Source: Siphonodentalium dalli
Taxonomy: Eukaryota > Mollusca > Scaphopoda > Gadilida > Siphonodentaliidae
Assembly (NCBI GenBank): GCA_032622095.1
Contig: CP136069.1
Location: 34,756,194 to 34,820,193, forward strand
DNA length: 64,000 nt
Direction of reading: 5' to 3'
Part shown: positions 10,560-21,589 of the stretch, piece by piece
How positions within the stretch are numbered: the first letter of the stretch is position 1
Layout: each line of letters begins with the position of its first letter
The notes under the pieces: model-generated
Told to the model about the DNA's origin: nothing
The model's database searches: none
Seen by the model: only the letters and a program-made list of their open reading frames with translations
Position numbers and translations under genes: made by a program

Positions 10560-11610
10560 TCTTGTACGTGTTTTATATGAAAATAATCTGTTTTATGTTT
10601 TATTATGTTACATGTAGTTAAATATTCAAATTTCATATTTGTGAAACACAATTGAGCAGGTAGTATTAATGAGTTTGCAATGGAAATTAACTGGAGTAAT
10701 GTTATTTTTGTGCATGAATTTTTGTCATCTTCATTCAGAGTAAACCTGACATCAATGTATACTTACATTCTAACTTATTAAAATGGGGGTTGGTTTTATA
10801 CAGGGACCACCCCATGATTTTTTTGGGAGCAAAAACATAGACTGATCAGGGCTTACTGATGAGTGTATAGAGTATGCTAAATTGTTCTATTTAAAAAAAA
10901 TTCATTATTGTCTCGCTGGAACCTGGAACACCTCTTTAAAAGTTATTTTTCTTAATGTTCTTGATCGTGATTTTATCGAATGGTTCCAGCCCACAGACAT
11001 ATTCTTCTTACAAACATGTCCCTGCAAACATCCGGTCATTACCCGCTCCCATCCCTACTTCACCAACATAGTAAGATCCATTTGATCTTCGTCCCTTTGT
11101 AAGCAGATTTACGATGGAGTACACTCGAGTAGTGCTCGATAATGGGGGCTCGGCCTCACAAATTGGCCGATCTATGCTACTGAGCATCAAAGTCCACTTT
11201 GATCGATGCTGTACAGGACCCCAGCCGAGAGTGCAAATGCAATTGTCTGTTGTAGGTGGATAATAATTCCGTCTCATCAGTCTTGTATATTGGCGTATCA
11301 GCTAATTTAGGAGAATGTAGTATGTGGAATTATTGTGGTGGCTATAATTTGCTGGAGGGGGGTAATTTGATTTATAAAGAACTCGGGGCTGTGAAGACTT
11401 AATACTAAAAGGTGATAGCCCTTGTTGGAAAAGTCTGTGATGGTTCAAAACCAGTGTTATATATATACATGTACATATATATACATGTACGTATATAAAA
11501 GCATGCATGATGCACATTTTATACACAAAATAAAGATCACAAGCAATCAATTGAAGGCAACGTGTGGTGTTTATAATCACGACCATTTGAGTTATTAAAT
11601 TAGCTACATA
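10560..11610. other. Intron 1 sequence, mostly unrecognised
   Basis: 11000-11280 is less AT-rich than its surroundings and holds an open frame on the minus strand (11008-11277), but no known motif or splice context supports coding. 11457-11500 is a small acatgtatata repeat. Confidence 0.4.
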
Positions 11611-11833
11611 CAGTAATGCCCTAAATAATCGACTCCTTAACCACAGCAGAATTATGGGTAATTTCTCAGGATTTCGTCAGAAATATGGCTTGTTGCCATT
11701 CATCGGAAAGCTCTCATTGAGAGCTTTCCGATGAATGGCAACAAGCCATATTTCCGATTAAATCTGATTAAATCCTGAAAAATTACCCATAACTCTGCTG
11801 TGGTTAAGCAGTTGATTATTTAGGGCATTACTA
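11611..11833 (+). mobile_element. D-family MITE (D4)
   Basis: Long near-perfect palindrome with centre gctctcattgagagc; TA flank on the left, right end decayed (CATTACTATG). Confidence 0.9.
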
Positions 11834-11969
11834 TGGTAGCTATATACAGCAAAATGCATTAAGGCATAGACGCCATTATATAATTTTATGCTATTCTAAA
11901 GCAATAGTATAGAAGAACAAATGCCATTTTCAAGGGATAAATCCAATGGTTTTCAGAAAAAACATGCAA

Positions 11970-12133
11970 GCAGACGACAGATAATACAAGTGCATAAGGA
12001 TTCCTATTCATTGGTGGGAATTAAATGTTCAGATAATAAGTTCAACAAACAGTCATTTGTTGAGCTTATTATCTGAACATCTCCTAATGGATAACAACTC
12101 ACCAATGAGTATTTAGTATAGAAAAGGTTAGGT
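11970..12133 (+). mobile_element. G-family MITE, right part
   Basis: Hairpin atgttcagataataagttca / tgagcttattatctgaacat, then gagtatttagtatagaaaaggtta end. Confidence 0.75.
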
Positions 12134-12147
12134 AAACAGACTGTTAA

Positions 12148-12403
12148 TCCTTTCATGACAGGAGCTGCGCTGGTGCAGCATTAAAGATCATGTGCCAGTA
12201 CATTCTCTTATATATGCAAGTCTCCCATAGGGAGCCTTGCTTATATAAGAGAATGCCTGGCTTACAAGTTCAAGGTAAATATTGTTAGGCCAATGTATTC
12301 TGTTATTTATGCGAGGCTGCCCATGGGGAAACTCGCATATATAAAGAGAATGCATTGTCACAGGTTTATCGCAGAATTTCATGAAGCTCCAGTCATGAAA
12401 TTG
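12148..12403 (-). mobile_element. C-family TTAA MITE (C1, reverse)
   Basis: TTAA-flanked; begins with the gctgcaccagc side and ends gaagctccagtcatgaaa. Two hairpin cassettes with the tctcccatagggag-type centre. Confidence 0.85.
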
Positions 12404-12414
12404 TTAATATTTAA

Positions 12415-12615
12415 CCCTTTCAGTGCCAAGTCCGATTTTTGTATCAACCCATATTTCCTTGATCATTTTATTGATTATAATAATGTGATACATTGATGGA
12501 AAGAGCTCTAAGAGCAGTCCTTCCATCAATGTATCACATTATTATAATCAATAAATTTGAAAAATGATCAAGGAAATATGGGTTGATACAAAAAACGGAC
12601 TTGGCACTGAAAGGG
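12415..12615 (+). mobile_element. F-family TTAA MITE
   Basis: CCCTTTCAGTGCCAAGTCCG...CTTGGCACTGAAAGGG, near-perfect palindrome with agagctct centre; only about 10 bp from C1. Confidence 0.92.
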
Positions 12616-13349
12616 TTAACAGTCACACTGGTCACACAAAGTTTCTAGAGAAGGAATGAATTCAGCATAGACCAGAAGACCAGAACATCGTTTAGCTATG
12701 ATCTTATAGTGCAGGCAAACTTGATTATTTTTATTCGCTTTCTCAATTCATTCTTAAAATTGTTTGCTCATAAAATACAAAAGAAAATGGACACAAGCAT
12801 GCTAAATATTCCCAAAACAGTTCTCTTTGGTAATCTGATACAACTCTATGGATAGTATTAGCCCTCCCACCCACAGATGTTTACATGCATAATAGACAAT
12901 ACAAATACATCTGTCTGAATGTAAATAATGAATTGTTGTATACATATTGTATGCGTGTTATTCCCATATAAACACTGACGACCTTTTGATGGGTGATTGA
13001 CCTTTTACCTTTTCGCCAGGTAAATGTGTTTTGAGGTGAAATTTGATACGTGATTACGAATCCTGGGATGACCATGCTGGACTGTAAATATCATGTTGAG
13101 CTGCCTATTTGACGAGAGACGTCTTTGTTTGTGAAGATATGTGACATGAAATTTGAGCCTTCGGACAATTTATATCTTATTATTGAGATGTTTCTTTAGT
13201 TGTCGTTAATTTTGGAAGAATATATGTTTCACTTCAAAGGGTTTCGAGTCAATGAGGACTAAATTGAAATTGGGTTTATGAATTAAATATAAAGCACATG
13301 ATATGGTTTATGTTCAATTTATTTTCTTGATGGCCTAGTTATTTCCACA
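12616..13349. other. Intron 1 sequence, nothing recognised
   Basis: No repeat or coding segment supported. Confidence 0.45.
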
Positions 13350-13615
13350 CCCTTCCATGGCTGGAGATTCCTGAAATTTTGGTTAAAACCCTGTGCCAAT
13401 GCATTCTCTTATATATCAGAGTCTCCCATATGGAGCCTCCCATATATAAGAGAATACATTGGCATAACAATATTTACCTTGACCTCATAAGCCAGTGCGC
13501 TTCTCTTATATATGTGAGGTTCCCTATGTTAGACTCGCATATACAAGAGAATGCACTGGCAGTCTGGCACATGATCTTTAATGCTGCACCAGGGCAGCTC
13601 CCATCATAAAAATGT
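13350..13615 (+). mobile_element. C-family MITE (C2), eroded
   Basis: ccttccatggctggag start, two cassettes, gctgcaccagggcagctcccatcat end; TTAA only on the right. Confidence 0.82.
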
Positions 13616-13791
13616 TAATAATGAAGCCTTAAAGGGACTCAAATTCTTCAAAATGTAAAAAATCATTACGGGAGCTGCGCAGTATAGATAAAAATTCCCT
13701 ATCAAAGATATGTACATGTAATACCTTTATCAAATATGTATTAAGAAAAAAAACTTGCCTCATGTTTGATTGGTTGAATTGTCATATTCAG

Positions 13792-13898
13792 GTGTGAAAA
13801 TGAGACGCGATGTCAAGTTAACGCATCCGATGACCTTTTTGGTAACCCGTGCGTCGACACCCATAAATACCTAGAAGTGGAGTACTACTGTCAGCCGG
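13792..13898 (+). CDS. ADGRL: Exon 2a: C-terminal half of SUEL domain, version a
   Basis: Acceptor ag at 13790-13791, donor gtaaga at 13899. It joins exon 1 through AG|G to give Arg-Cys and completes the lectin fold: Cys-Glu-Asn-Glu-Thr-Arg-Cys, then Phe-Gly-Asn-Pro-Cys, then Lys-Tyr-Leu-Glu-Val-Glu-Tyr-Tyr-Cys. The length is 107 nt. The exon leaves one base over. A second exon of the same type lies at 16472-16581; only one of the two can be used without a frameshift. Confidence 0.92.
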
Positions 13899-14121
13899 GT
13901 AAGATGCCTGCTCCGGAAACTTGGCATGGCATCTGGTGTGTTCAGCATGGATATTATTTAATCGATTATAAACAAATCTTGCTTGCTCAGATGTGTGTGA
14001 TTGTGTGTCGATCCTATATATATGTATACAGTATACAGTTTTTGGAGGTATAATGAAGCCATGGTACATTATGCCCTAAATAATCAACATTGTTCTCCAC
14101 TTGAGGCAAATAAAATATGTA

Positions 14122-14333
14122 CAGTAATGTCCTAAATAATCGACTCCTTATCCACAGCAGAATTATGGGTAATTTTTCAGGATTTAGTCGGAAATATGGC
14201 TTGTTGCCATTCATCGGAAAGCTCTCACTGAGACCTTTCCGATGAATGGCAACAAGCCATATTTCCTACTAAATACTGAAAAGTTACCCATAATTCTGCA
14301 GTGGTTAGGAGTCGATTATTTAGGGCATTACTA
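14122..14333 (+). mobile_element. D-family MITE (D5)
   Basis: Full palindrome starting CAGTAATGTCC. Lies in intron between exons 2a and 2b, with 35-bp left flank shared with D1. Confidence 0.9.
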
Positions 14334-14577
14334 TATACGTACTATGATAGAGAATTGTCATATTGGTCCCATTCAGTTAACCAACCATCTATATATTATT
14401 GAGTATTTATTATATGGAATATTTAATATTCATTTGAGGTCAATTCAGTCAAATACACCAAACATTTGGATACTAAGAAAGACCTATTATTTAAATGATA
14501 AAGCAATGATTCAAAATTTGGCATTATATACACACTGGACACCCAATATGTCTACAAGCAACTCTGATCATCTCTAC

Positions 14578-14673
14578 AGTAATGCCCAAAGTCTATGACA
14601 ATTTAACCACAGCAGAATTATGGGAACCATAATTCTGCTGTGGTTGAGGAGTCGATTATTTAGGGCATTACTG
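14578..14673 (+). mobile_element. D-family MITE, mini form (D6)
   Basis: Only the outer arms remain: CAGTAATGCC...agcagaattatggg / ccataattctgct...GGCATTACTG. Also between exons 2a and 2b. Confidence 0.88.
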
Positions 14674-14720
14674 TACATAATCTGAAATAAACACTCCTAA
14701 ATTACTCTTTCTTTTGCTTC

Positions 14721-14742
14721 GGGGGGGGGGGGGGGGGGGGGG
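14721..14742 (+). repeat. Poly-G tract (22 G)
   Basis: Uninterrupted run of 22 G in the intron between exons 2a and 2b. Length is prone to assembly error. Confidence 0.95.
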
Positions 14743-14952
14743 TAAATAATATTGGATTTGAGCCGAGGAAACCATTATTCATCAAAGTTCTTGTTGATAT
14801 AATCTGGGTTTATTGGGTGCTGTTCACCCAGTGAATGCATAAAGCTCAGATTTGTATATATGAGGTATCTATTCTATAGTTATACTACCGAGAAAAGATT
14901 TGAACACTGAGCTTCAATACTTAAGTATTTTAGCCTATATGAAGACAGTTAA

Positions 14953-15204
14953 CCCTTTGATGACTGGAGCGTTCTGATTTTTTGCGAAAACTCTGTGCCA
15001 ATGCATTCTCTTATACATGCGAGTCGCCCATAGGGCACCTCACATTATAAGAGAAAGCATTGGCCTAACAAAATTTACCTTGATCTTGTAAGCCAGTGTA
15101 TTCACTTATATATAAGAAGCTCCCTATGGGAGACTCGCATATATAAGAGAATGCACTGCACATGGTCTTAATGCTGCACCAGCGTAGCTCCCATCATCAA
15201 AGTG
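14953..15204 (+). mobile_element. C-family TTAA MITE (C3)
   Basis: CCCTTTGATGACTGGAGC...GCTCCCATCATCAAAGTG, TTAA both sides; between exons 2a and 2b. Confidence 0.88.
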
Positions 15205-15523
15205 TTAATGAAATCCACAAGAATGCTAAGCTTATCACACTGATTCAATTCCTCTTCATTTGCTGAATGATTCTCAAGCATTTTAGTTTTAATTCACAAT
15301 GAGCTGGTAACTCTGACAGTGATCCAAGGGGAAGAACTCTATCTTGCTCTTGATTTAGTTGTCTTGTTTTTAGAGTAGCTTGCAGTGTGATGTAGCGCCA
15401 TCTGTATTTTGTAGGAAATACTAATCTAGTTTACTAATACTAACAATCTTAATTACTTGGCAATAATTATCAGTGGGTAAAATAGATATTCTGCTGAATA
15501 ATAAAGTGGGAATTACAGTTTAA

Positions 15524-15783
15524 CCCTTTCATGACTGCATGTAGCTTCCTGAAATTTTGTGAAAACCCTGTGTCAATGCATTATTTTATATATATGCAAG
15601 TCTTCACTTGGGAGTCTCACATATATAAACAAATTTATTAGCCTAACAATATTTACATTGACCTTGTAAGCCAGTGCATTCTCTTATATATGCGAGGCTC
15701 CCTATGGGAGACTCGCATATATAAGAGAATGCACTGGCACAGGGTGTTTAATGCTGCACAGCGCAGCTCCAATCATGAAAGGG
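15524..15783 (+). mobile_element. C-family TTAA MITE (C4)
   Basis: CCCTTTCATGACTG...GCTCCAATCATGAAAGGG; two cassettes; between exons 2a and 2b. Confidence 0.88.
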
Positions 15784-16469
15784 TTTAATATTGTGTTTCT
15801 CATTGTCTTTTCTGCACCAGTGTTGGTACATGTGTAACTGCATCACTATAAATTTAGTTATATGGATCCAGATCTGAATATAACACCTTGCCCGGTTTTA
15901 GTGATTTTCATTGAAAGTGCGTTTGGAGACAAATAATGTATAACATTTACAAAATGAATAATTGCCTATGAATATTCATCAGTGTCGCATATTAATTTAT
16001 TTGATGGCAATAACCTGGTCCAGGAGAAGAATTAGAACACCACCTGAATCGTCAGTGATTCATTGTGAATCATGAATTGTCGTAGGAATCGTGAGCTATT
16101 TCATAAGAATCAAGTGTAATTTTATGAGACTTGAAAATTGAAATGAAGGCAACTGCGTAAAGCTTTTGTGGTTGATTTCGCCTTGAGAATAACATCAGTC
16201 CTTGAAATTGGTCATGGCAATAAGCTTTGCCGTGGGATATTTTTTCTAATTTTCGAGGGCTGAGTAATATATATATTTCAGATTTCTGATGAAAATTAAG
16301 CTGATTTACCAATTATTATTAACTAACTCAATATCTGCATGATTGCTTGAAAACCCCGCCTCTGTTTTGCTGTTATATACTACATTTAATCCATAGTATA
16401 GTAACCCGCCCGACTCCCCTGGCTTTGATTGAGTTTGCCTATGACTAAATTGCATGTTTGCATTTGTTT
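15784..16469. other. Intron sequence before exon 2b
   Basis: No repeat family recognised. Contains the acceptor region of exon 2b; any splicing control elements for the 2a/2b choice would be expected here and in 13.9-14.1 kb. Confidence 0.4.
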
Positions 16470-16471
16470 AG

Positions 16472-16581
16472 GTGTGATGGCTGGCATACGTGCACCTTGA
16501 AAGCAAACAATGACGAGTTTGGTGGCGATCCATGTCCACTCACGAGCAAATATATCGAAATCCAGTATAACTGTGAACCAG
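16472..16581 (+). CDS. ADGRL: Exon 2b: alternative C-terminal half of SUEL domain
   Basis: Acceptor ag at 16470-16471, donor gtgaga at 16582, 110 nt. It has the same entry and exit phases as exon 2a and the same motif skeleton: Cys-Asp-Gly-Trp-His-Thr-Cys, Phe-Gly-Gly-Asp-Pro-Cys, Lys-Tyr-Ile-Glu-Ile-Gln-Tyr-Asn-Cys. It is clearly a duplicate of 13792-13898 that has diverged in the loops. Splicing both in series gives a stop codon after nine codons of this exon, so this is a mutually exclusive alternative rather than a second domain. No separate N-terminal half was seen between the two. Confidence 0.9.
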
Positions 16582-16772
16582 GTGAGATACGCATTAATGT
16601 TTTATCATGTTTTGAATTATCTCCCTTCATGGTGTTGTCACTATACTCCGGGTAGTTAATTGTTATGAATATAACTGGTGCCGGAACTTTGTAGATGTTT
16701 TCCAGGGTGTTGGCTTTCTATTGGTGCGCATACTGAATAAGAACTATACTATTATTTTGCACTTTTACTTAA

Positions 16773-17003
16773 CACTTTGAGTGCCAGGGGCCGATCTCAT
16801 CGGCCCTGATCCTACAAAATAAGTCTGTTAAAGAATATAAGAATAAATTATTAAAATTGTAAAAAATTGTAAAAAAAAAAATTGTTAGGCCAATGCATTC
16901 TCTTATATATGCGAGGCGACCTATGGTCGACTCGCATATATAAGAGAATGCATTGGCACAGGGTATATGGCTTGATACAAAAATCGACCTGGCACTCAAA
17001 GGG
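16773..17003 (+). mobile_element. B-family TTAA MITE (B1)
   Basis: CACTTTGAGTGCCAGGGGCC...GGCACTCAAAGGG, one hairpin cassette. Represents the intact (unoccupied) B interior. Confidence 0.9.
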
Positions 17004-17044
17004 TTAAATTCACTGTGTCTTGATATCTAGACTAAATAGGGTCT

Positions 17045-17956
17045 GTTTAAATAGTATAAAATACTAAATATGAATCGAACATCTCTGTCAGGAAACGCTT
17101 CTATCAATTAACATTGAGTTTTTTTTAGAATGTTCTGGTATACATATATAAGATTGCCTGAGTGCTTCATCAGGGTTTGATATAAAAATAGTACCGGTAA
17201 AAAAAAAATTGTCTCGATTGGTTATCGCAATATATATAGAGGATATGAAATGAGTGTTTCTCTCATATGATATTTATGAAACGAGTCTAAGAATCTTCAG
17301 TTTTCTCGAGCCTCCGGCGAGAGAAAACTGAAAATTCGTGACGAGTTTCATAAATATCATATGAGAGAAACACGAATTACATATTCTATTTATCATATGA
17401 CACCTATAAATTGATTATGATGTCCAAAACGCACACAAATCACTAAATATCTATATGACATCGGCAGCAAAAGGTTAATGTGACGTCACTTCATTGCACC
17501 GGAAGCCCAATTACACCTGGTGAACTAGCAGAAATAATATGCACGCGAAGATATAGTGCGCTATTCTGTTCTCAGTTTGTGACATTATATCGTATGTTTA
17601 TTAGATAAATATGAATTACATATTCTATTTATTGTATAACAATGTCCAAAACTATATATTTCAAGATTATAATTACGAGAATTTCGGCATCGCGTTGATT
17701 GACGCGCACGAATTTGACCTGCATTTAGTTAGAGATACGGCTCAGCCCCGGCTGCCATTCAGCCAATCAGAACACACTTTTTGTCAACAAACCAATCAAA
17801 TTATCGGAAGGTGATATGAACTAGTAGTTCATTTGAAATTGATTTATGACATACTTTCCACAGTAAATAATGATTGAGTCATATGATATAAGAATAATGT
17901 TAAGTGATAGAAGTGTTTCGGACAGGTGTCTTCGATTCTTATTAATTATTTTGTAC
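17045..17956. mobile_element. I-family long inverted-repeat element (I1)
   Basis: About 60-bp imperfect terminal repeats (tataaaatactaaatatgaatcg.../...cgattcttattaattatttt). Contains an inner palindrome. Related to 31879-32323. Confidence 0.65.
17236..17392. repeat. Internal palindrome (J)
   Basis: Arms tgtttctctcatatgatatt / aatatcatatgagagaaaca around a gcctccggc turn, nested in I1. Confidence 0.85.
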
Positions 17957-17971
17957 CCAAAAACTATTTAA

Positions 17972-18607
17972 CCCTTTGAGTGCCAGGGGCCGATCTCATC
18001 GGCCCTAAACCTACAAAATAAGTCTGTTAACCCTTTACCCAACAAAACGGCCAAAACCGGCCAAATAAAGCTTCAACAGCCTAAAATATCTTCGGTCTGT
18101 CTCAATAGAACCATACAAATATGGATATCATTGGAACCGGCTCCTTGACCACATTGTGATAGTTACAGTTAGCCCTGTGCCAATGCATTCTCTTATATAT
18201 GCGAGTTGACCATAGGTCGCCTCGCATATATAAGAGAATGCATTGGCCTAAAAAAAAACTATTTTTAACACTTTTTACCATTTTTTCTTAAATTCTTTAA
18301 CAATTTTATAATTTTTAATGTGTTAAGCCAATGCATTCTCTTATATATGCGAGGCGACCTATGGTCGACTCGCATATATAAGAGAATGCATTGGCACAGG
18401 GCCCTTCTGTTGGGAAAAGGGTTAAAGAATATAAGAATAAATTATTAAAATTGTAAAAAATTTAAAAAAAAAAAAAAATAATAAAATGTTAGGCCAATGC
18501 ATTCTCTTATATATGTGAGGCGACCTATGGTCGACTCGCATATATAAGAGAATGCATTGGCACAGGGTATATGGGTTGATACAAAAATCGACCTGGCACT
18601 CAAAGGG
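17972..18607 (+). mobile_element. B-family TTAA MITE (B2) interrupted by A3
   Basis: CCCTTTGAGTGCCAGG...GGCACTCAAAGGG, TTAA at both ends, split at aagtctgTTAA by an inverted A element. Confidence 0.92.
18031..18421 (-). mobile_element. A-family TTAA MITE (A3) nested in B2
   Basis: TTAA at 18027-18030 and 18422-18425. The unoccupied junction aagtctgttaaagaatataag is visible in B1 at about 16823. Confidence 0.93.
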
Positions 18608-18611
18608 TTAA

Positions 18612-19037
18612 CTATTCTCTAGTGATTTATTGTGCCATAGATTGTTCTAAATAATTTATTCTACTATCAGTTGCCTATGAAACTACCAAAAGTGCAATAC
18701 TTTGCTAATATATGAGTCTAAACTTGTGAAAGAAAGCTCTCAATCCAGCTAGAAAAAGTAGTTCCCTTTTTCACTCATAATTTCCCATAGAGCATCTGCA
18801 TTCAAATCATGATAAGCTGTTGTGATTGGTGTAGAAAGAGCAGATATTTTGACAATAACCATAATTTGTTTTTTTTATATATTTTTTTTCAATTATAATC
18901 TTAAATATATCTATCCTCTTTTGATTGGTCTATAATTTATGATATAATGTAAATATATGTACAGTAGTAAAAATTGAAACTTTGAATTCTTGAACACTAT
19001 GTGACAATACACCAAATTAAGTATCATGATGATATTT
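18612..19037. other. Intron sequence, nothing recognised
   Basis: AT-rich; no supported feature. Confidence 0.45.
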
Positions 19038-19041
19038 TTAA

Positions 19042-19433
19042 CCCTTTACCCAACAGAAGGGCCCTGTGCCAATGCATTCTCTTATATATGCGAGTCGACC
19101 ATAGGTCGCCTCGCATATATAAGAGAATGCATTGGCTTAACACATTAAAAATTATAAAATTGTTAAAGAATGTAAGAAAAAATGGTAAAAAGTGTTAAAA
19201 AAAGATTTTTTTTAGGCCAATGCATTCTCTTATATATGCGAGGCGACCTATGGTCGACTCGCATATATAAGAGAATGCATTGGCACAGGGCATAACTGTA
19301 ACTATCACAATGTGGTCAAGGAGCCGGTTCCAATGATATCCATATTTGTATGGTTTTATTGAGACAGACCCAAGATAATTTAGGCTGTTGCAGCTTTATT
19401 TGGCCGGTTTTGGCCGGTTTGTTGGGTAAAGGG
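19042..19433 (+). mobile_element. A-family TTAA MITE (A4)
   Basis: CCCTTTACCCAACAGAAGG...GTTGGGTAAAGGG, TTAA both sides. Confidence 0.92.
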
Positions 19434-19510
19434 TTAAGGCACTTTTAAGATTGATTTCGGAACTCATTTGTCATTTGTCCTGTAGCATTCTCAATAGCAA
19501 TTCACAAGTA

Positions 19511-19632
19511 TGGATATAGTGTGTCTGACATTTGCAGAATGAGGCCCCCAGAAGGGGAATTTAGAGATGCTACCCCACACAGTGGGCTGGCATCAACAAA
19601 TTCGCTCTCTGGGAGACCTCATTCTGCTTTAC
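19511..19632 (+). mobile_element. E-family half element
   Basis: tatagtgtgtctgacatttgc then one gaatgaggcccc hairpin; second half absent. Confidence 0.7.
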
Positions 19633-19840
19633 CATAACTTTTTAGCATACCTGTTTTCTTACAGAAAATTCATGGCTCTTCAATTAGGAAAAATAATTAA
19701 TAAAAATCTATTCATATGAACTTGATATCATTATGCACGTAGCATGCATAGCTATCATTATAGTTATCATGTAGAATATTATATATAGTATGATATATAA
19801 TCAGGCTTGCCAATTACTAACAAACCATCATCGTTTTTAG

Positions 19841-19876
19841 GGGAGGATTTATCAAGAAAAATTGCGACTACTCCTG
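19841..19876 (+). CDS. ADGRL: Microexon in linker (36 nt)
   Basis: Acceptor tcgtttttag, donor gtacgt. It adds 12 residues (Gly-Glu-Asp-Leu-Ser-Arg-Lys-Ile-Ala-Thr-Thr-Pro). Entry and exit phases are identical, so it can be kept or skipped without changing frame. Its support is strong splice sites and phase agreement with the exons on both sides; it has no domain signature, so it is less sure than the other exons. Confidence 0.62.
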
Positions 19877-19947
19877 GTACGTAATCGCTGTTCGTGTAGA
19901 TCCTATTAAGTGTTGTTATAACTGTTGATCCTTGACTTTCTTCTTAA

Positions 19948-20179
19948 CCCTTTCAGTGCCAGGTCGATTTTTGTATCAACCAATATATACCCTGTGCCAA
20001 AGCATTCTCTTATATATGCGAGTCGACCATAGGTCGCCTCGCATATATAAGAGAATGCATTGGCCTAACATTTTTTTTTTATAATTTTTTTACAATTTTA
20101 ATAATTTATTCTTATATTCTTTAACAGACTTATTTTGTAGGTTCAGGGCCGATGAGATCGGCCCCTGGCACTCAAAGGG
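19948..20179 (-). mobile_element. B-family TTAA MITE (B3)
   Basis: TTAA-flanked, reverse orientation, one cassette. Lies 70 bp after the microexon. Confidence 0.9.
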
Positions 20180-20246
20180 TTAAATCTATATCAAGTGCCT
20201 TCGATAGTTAAAGGATTCCATGAGCGGGGTTGAATGTTTTATTTAA

Positions 20247-20481
20247 CCCTTTGAGTGCCAGGGGCCAATCACATCGGCCCTAAACCTACAAAATAAGTCT
20301 GTTCATTTAATGAATATAAGAATAAATTATTAAAATTGTAAAAAAAATAAATAAATAATTGTTAGGCCAATGCATTCTCTTATATATGCGAGGCGACCTA
20401 TGGTCGACTCGCATATATAAGAGAATGCATTGGCACAGGGTATATGGGTTGATATAAAAATCGGACCTGGCACTCAAAGGG
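20247..20481 (+). mobile_element. B-family TTAA MITE (B4)
   Basis: TTAA-flanked, opposite orientation to B3 only 67 bp away, so B3/B4 form a larger inverted pair. Confidence 0.9.
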
Positions 20482-20625
20482 TTAAATGACGTACACTTTA
20501 TTTATCAAAAATGTTGAAAAATATGTTTCTAAGAAGCTGTCCCAGCTTAATTTCTGAAATGGTTTAAATTAATTTTATGTATCATTTGGAAGATTATAAA
20601 ATAAAAATTAAATATGACTATTTAA

Positions 20626-20837
20626 CCCATCCATGACTGGAGCTTTTTGAATTTTGCGAAAATCCTGTGCCAATGCATTCTATTATATATGTGATTACAT
20701 TGGCCTAACAATATTAACCTTGATCTTGTCAACCAGTGCATTCTCTTATATATGTGAGGCTCCATATGGGAGACTCGCATATGTAAGAGAATGCACTGGC
20801 ACGGGATCTTATAAGCGCAGCTCTCATCATGAAAGGG
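20626..20837 (+). mobile_element. C-family TTAA MITE (C5)
   Basis: CCCATCCATGACTGGAGC...CTCATCATGAAAGGG; first cassette is shortened. Confidence 0.85.
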
Positions 20838-20839
20838 TT

Positions 20840-21195
20840 AATTTTGAAATGGTTTAAATTATCATTTGGAAGATTATTCAAATTAGATTCAATATTTAAA
20901 GTCTCTCATTTGACATGTAATTAGTAGTATGGAACAATGTTAGCTTTGGTTTATATATTGCAAGGATATATATAATACAACCTTGCCTAAAGTTATTTAC
21001 AAGACTGCGAATTAATGTGGGATAATTCTGATTAATTAACTTTACTTCAAGGAATATCACACATATAGGATTTTTCAGTTTTTCACATGCCTGTGCAGTT
21101 CTGTGTTTATTTCACATCAGCAGTAGATATTTTATAGTATCAATTAGTTGTTTCTGTTTGGTTTCCATGCTAGTTAGTCACCTTTTCAACACCAT
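20840..21195. other. Intron sequence, nothing recognised
   Basis: No supported feature. Confidence 0.4.
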
Positions 21196-21199
21196 ACAG

Positions 21200-21298
21200 T
21201 ATAATGCCCTAAATAATCGACTCCTTAACCAAAGCAGAATTATGTGTAACTAAATCCTGAAAAATTTCCCATAATTCTGCCGTGGTTAAGGGGTCATT
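21200..21298 (+). mobile_element. D-family MITE remnant (D7)
   Basis: taatgccctaaataatcgac ... tctgccgtggttaaggggtcatt; ends eroded. Confidence 0.75.
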
Positions 21299-21359
21299 AT
21301 GGTATGTGCTTGAATTATTGCTGTAGTGCCGGTTGTATTTTTGTGATTGACATCAAGCA

Positions 21360-21470
21360 AGCATTTTGGATCCTGCAAACGAGATTCGTTTTGATGTGAA
21401 ATCGCGCAAAAGGTTCGATTCGGTTCGAAATGATAGCAGAGATTTGATAAATTTTCGAAAATATAAAGAA
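21360..21470. repeat. Dispersed repeat copy
   Basis: Matches 62318-62412 (gatgtgaaatc.cgcaaaaggttcg ... tttgataaattttc). Confidence 0.75.
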
Positions 21471-21589
21471 TTTGGTGAACGTAACAATTTATTCATTTGT
21501 ATCTTTTAGATAGTTTACAGTATTTTATTTTTGCTGTACTTGTTTTGTTTTTGCATGCTAACTTAGCTATAAAGTTATTTTCCTTTCAG

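Noticed and set aside
11008-11277. Minus-strand 89-residue ORF in a less AT-rich patch
   Set aside because: No motif recognised, no splice or promoter context; left as unassigned intron sequence.
13792-16581. Two full tandem SUEL domains
   Set aside because: No second N-terminal half with the Ala-Asn-Tyr-Gly-Arg motif was found between the exons, and joining both exons breaks the frame.
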